A DNA stretch of 15,050 nucleotides, taken from NCBI GenBank assembly GCA_937863215.1, contig CALMFQ010000120.1, forward strand, positions 1 through 15,050. Reading direction: 5' to 3'. Within the stretch, counting starts at the first letter, position 1; the number at the start of each line of letters is the position of its first letter. A model generated the notes under the pieces. It was not told the DNA's origin, ran no database searches, and saw only the letters and a program-made list of their open reading frames with translations. Shown in pieces: positions 13,628 to 15,050 of the stretch. This stretch comes from an uncultured Pseudomonadota bacterium (GTDB lineage: Bacteria; Pseudomonadota; Gammaproteobacteria; Burkholderiales; SCOH01). The position numbers and the translations under genes were made by a program.

Positions 13628-14545
13628 CTACCCGGTCGTCGCGATAAATGCCCCGAGTTGGTCAAGGTCATGAGACCAGAATAACGTCAGGCCACGTGTC
13701 TGCGCCTGTTCGAGATTCAACACGTTGAATACGCCGGCCAGCGCTGCAGCCGGCACGACCTGCGCTGTGCCGAACTGCTTGAGCCAGTATTCGGCCTTGA
13801 CTGCTGCATCGTTGTTCAGGCGCTTGACGCTGTTGGTCGCACTGTTCGAAACCTTGCACTCGATTGCCATGAGGCGCGTATCGTGCAAGCGCACGACGAC
13901 ATCGGCCTTGCGTTCGCCGAGCTGACATTCGGCGCAGAACTGCATGGACTGCGGCCCCTTGACGATGGTGTTGATCGCTACGGCAGGCGCTTCGGTAAAG
14001 CCCAGGCTGTGCAGGTAGCGTTTCACCTGCGTTTCCTGGTTCTCCTTGCCCTGGTTGCGTCGTTCGGTTGCGATGCGTTGCGCGGCCAGGAGCACGGAGG
14101 ATGCCAGTAAGGCTGCCTCGCGTTGCTGACTGGTAGGCACACCGCCGGCTTTCACCCATGGAAATCGGTACGGGTCGATCACACGTTCGATGACTGCGAA
14201 GACTTTGCGCAGCGCTTCGGGATTCTTCTTCAACACGCCGGGAGCGATCGAATCGACATCGGCAATGACTTGCAGATCGTCATCGGAGATCGGCGGGCTG
14301 GCCAGATAGCGCAACGCTTCACCGAGGCCGCGCCCGTAGGCCTCGGCGAGATTGTTGTCGGTGATCGCATCCGGGGTGAGGTCGCTCAGCTGGCTGAAAA
14401 GCAGTTCGAATTTGTCGCGGGCCTGTTTGTAGTGTGTTTCCCAGACGCCGGAAACGCCCAGACGTTCCGAGCGGAACAATGAGGCGGAGGCGGCGGCAGC
14501 TTCGGCTAGTTTGGCCGTAGTCCATCGAGGTGGCGCGCTTGTCAT
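13628..14545 (-). CDS. XamI-family type II restriction endonuclease
   Basis: The product (305 aa) resembles the XamI restriction family, whose founding member cuts GTCGAC. It has the start PPRWTTAKL with SLFRSERL, a middle region with IERVIDPYRFPWV, and a C-terminal nuclease core. In that core Asp215 (KADVVVRL) is followed by Glu229 and Lys231 (AIECKVSNS), the D-Xn-ExK pattern of PD-(D/E)XK nucleases. SNSATNSVKRLNND and GVFNVLNL follow. The frame stays open upstream to 14662, but ATG 14545 is preferred because it gives the family start. It also overlaps the stop of the upstream methyltransferase in ATGA, a standard coupling. The paired modification gene supports the assignment. The recognition sequence of this copy is not known. 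Such pairs are commonly acquired horizontally. A terminator follows 24 bases downstream. Confidence 0.8.
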   Translation of the reverse strand: MTSAPPRWTTAKLAEAAAASASLFRSERLGVSGVWETHYKQARDKFELLFSQLSDLTPDAITDNNLAEAYGRGLGEALRYLASPPISDDDLQVIADVDSIAPGVLKKNPEALRKVFAVIERVIDPYRFPWVKAGGVPTSQQREAALLASSVLLAAQRIATERRNQGKENQETQVKRYLHSLGFTEAPAVAINTIVKGPQSMQFCAECQLGERKADVVVRLHDTRLMAIECKVSNSATNSVKRLNNDAAVKAEYWLKQFGTAQVVPAAALAGVFNVLNLEQAQTRGLTLFWSHDLDQLGAFIATTG

Positions 14546-15050
14546 GCGAGAAGGGTTTCCAGGCCCGGAATGCGCAGGCGCTCGACTTCCTTGGGCTCGA
14601 ACTTGGTCAAGCCGCCGGCATAGGTTCTGCCGCTTCCGGTGTCGATATTCCGGTTGAGCCACATCACCAGGCGGCCCATCGCCTCATCGGTGAGTGGCTG
14701 GCGCGGGTAGAGACCGTGCGCGATGTTGATGTGTCGCGCTGCGCAGGCATTGAGCGTGAACTGAGGCGGCCGGCGAGCCATGTAGGTACACAGGATCGGC
14801 GCCGGGGCCTTGAGGCCGACAGACCACCAGGCTTTGCGGTGTTGTGCGACATAGCCTTGATCGGCGCCGTTGAGCTTCGCCCAGGATAGAAAGGCACTGA
14901 TGCGTCGCCGCTCTTCCTTGCTGAAGTCATCCAGCTCGGCCGGTAGATCGATGACGCGACGCAGAACCTCGGCCGAGCGCAGGTGTGCGCCGGCCTGGAT
15001 CAAATCCCTGGCTTTGGTGACGGCCGGCAGCTTGACGCGATCGGGCAGGT
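14542..15050 (-). CDS. DNA methyltransferase of the restriction-modification pair, C-terminal part
   Basis: The frame is open through base 15050, so the N-terminus and catalytic domain (SAM site and NPPY-type motif) lie outside the window; about 168 residues remain. They look like the C-terminal target-recognition region of an N6-adenine methyltransferase of the TaqI/Eco57I type. Features are RRISAFLSWAKLNGADQGY, WWSVGLKAPAPIL, an FTLNACAARHINIAHGLYP segment with LVMWLNRNIDTGSGRTYAGG, and the closing GLTKFEPKEVERLRIP. That last motif is common at the end of such enzymes. Its role would be to protect host DNA from the neighbouring endonuclease. Its TGA overlaps the endonuclease ATG by four bases, so translation is likely coupled. 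Methylated base and site are inferred from family and context. Confidence 0.78.
   Translation of the reverse strand, partial: LPDRVKLPAVTKARDLIQAGAHLRSAEVLRRVIDLPAELDDFSKEERRRISAFLSWAKLNGADQGYVAQHRKAWWSVGLKAPAPILCTYMARRPPQFTLNACAARHINIAHGLYPRQPLTDEAMGRLVMWLNRNIDTGSGRTYAGGLTKFEPKEVERLRIPGLETLLA

Noticed and set aside
14546..14662. N-terminal extension of the XamI-family protein by 39 residues
   Set aside because: It overlaps the methyltransferase coding sequence and has no family similarity. The ATGA overlap at 14542-14545 gives a natural coupled start.
13604..15050. Defined mobile element carrying the restriction-modification pair
   Set aside because: No integrase, transposase, direct repeats or tRNA was seen, and the composition resembles its neighbours. 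Horizontal origin is plausible but unsupported here.

Overview
The window reads as chromosomal DNA of a GC-rich (roughly 60%) Gram-negative bacterium, most likely a betaproteobacterium. The clues are a TonB-dependent outer-membrane receptor, a B12-dependent ribonucleotide reductase with a duplicated C-terminal domain, a ModE regulator with two Mop domains, and a wax ester synthase/DGAT gene. A placement near Neisseriales is only an impression. No tRNA, rRNA, CRISPR array, insertion sequence or integrase was seen.

Layout. (1) 1-2126: the 3' part of nrdJ (class II ribonucleotide reductase, + strand), closed by a clear intrinsic terminator. (2) 2206-6506: a molybdenum-responsive block on the minus strand. 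It holds modE, a small exported sulfite-oxidase-fold protein, a TonB-dependent receptor, and the truncated front third of a SAM-dependent O-methyltransferase. A headless Mop (molybdate-binding) half-domain lies on the + strand beside modE. Three ModE-like operators sit at 3048-3071, 5968-5991 and 6480-6506, each just upstream of one minus-strand gene (modE, the receptor, the methyltransferase fragment). (3) 6507-9330: an untranslated leader and an 848-aa PAS-PAS-PAS-GGDEF-EAL cyclic-di-GMP protein on the + strand. (4) 9364-11731: a probable two-gene lipid operon on the minus strand, WS/DGAT acyltransferase followed by an alpha/beta hydrolase. (5) 11954-13560: a FucA-like class II aldolase followed by a second alpha/beta hydrolase, minus strand. 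(6) 13576-15050: a restriction-modification pair, minus strand. The 3' end of a DNA methyltransferase overlaps a XamI-family restriction endonuclease by four bases, and an intrinsic terminator follows.

Most interesting part. The block at 2206-6506 looks like a small ModE regulon for metal acquisition. A ModE repressor with its own operator appears to control an outer-membrane receptor cotranscribed with a periplasmic molybdopterin-enzyme-fold protein. A methyltransferase once belonged to the same regulon. Two neighbouring pieces, the Mop half-domain and the methyltransferase fragment, are each cut off directly beside a ModE operator, which suggests the locus is being remodelled. No modABC transporter genes lie in the window.
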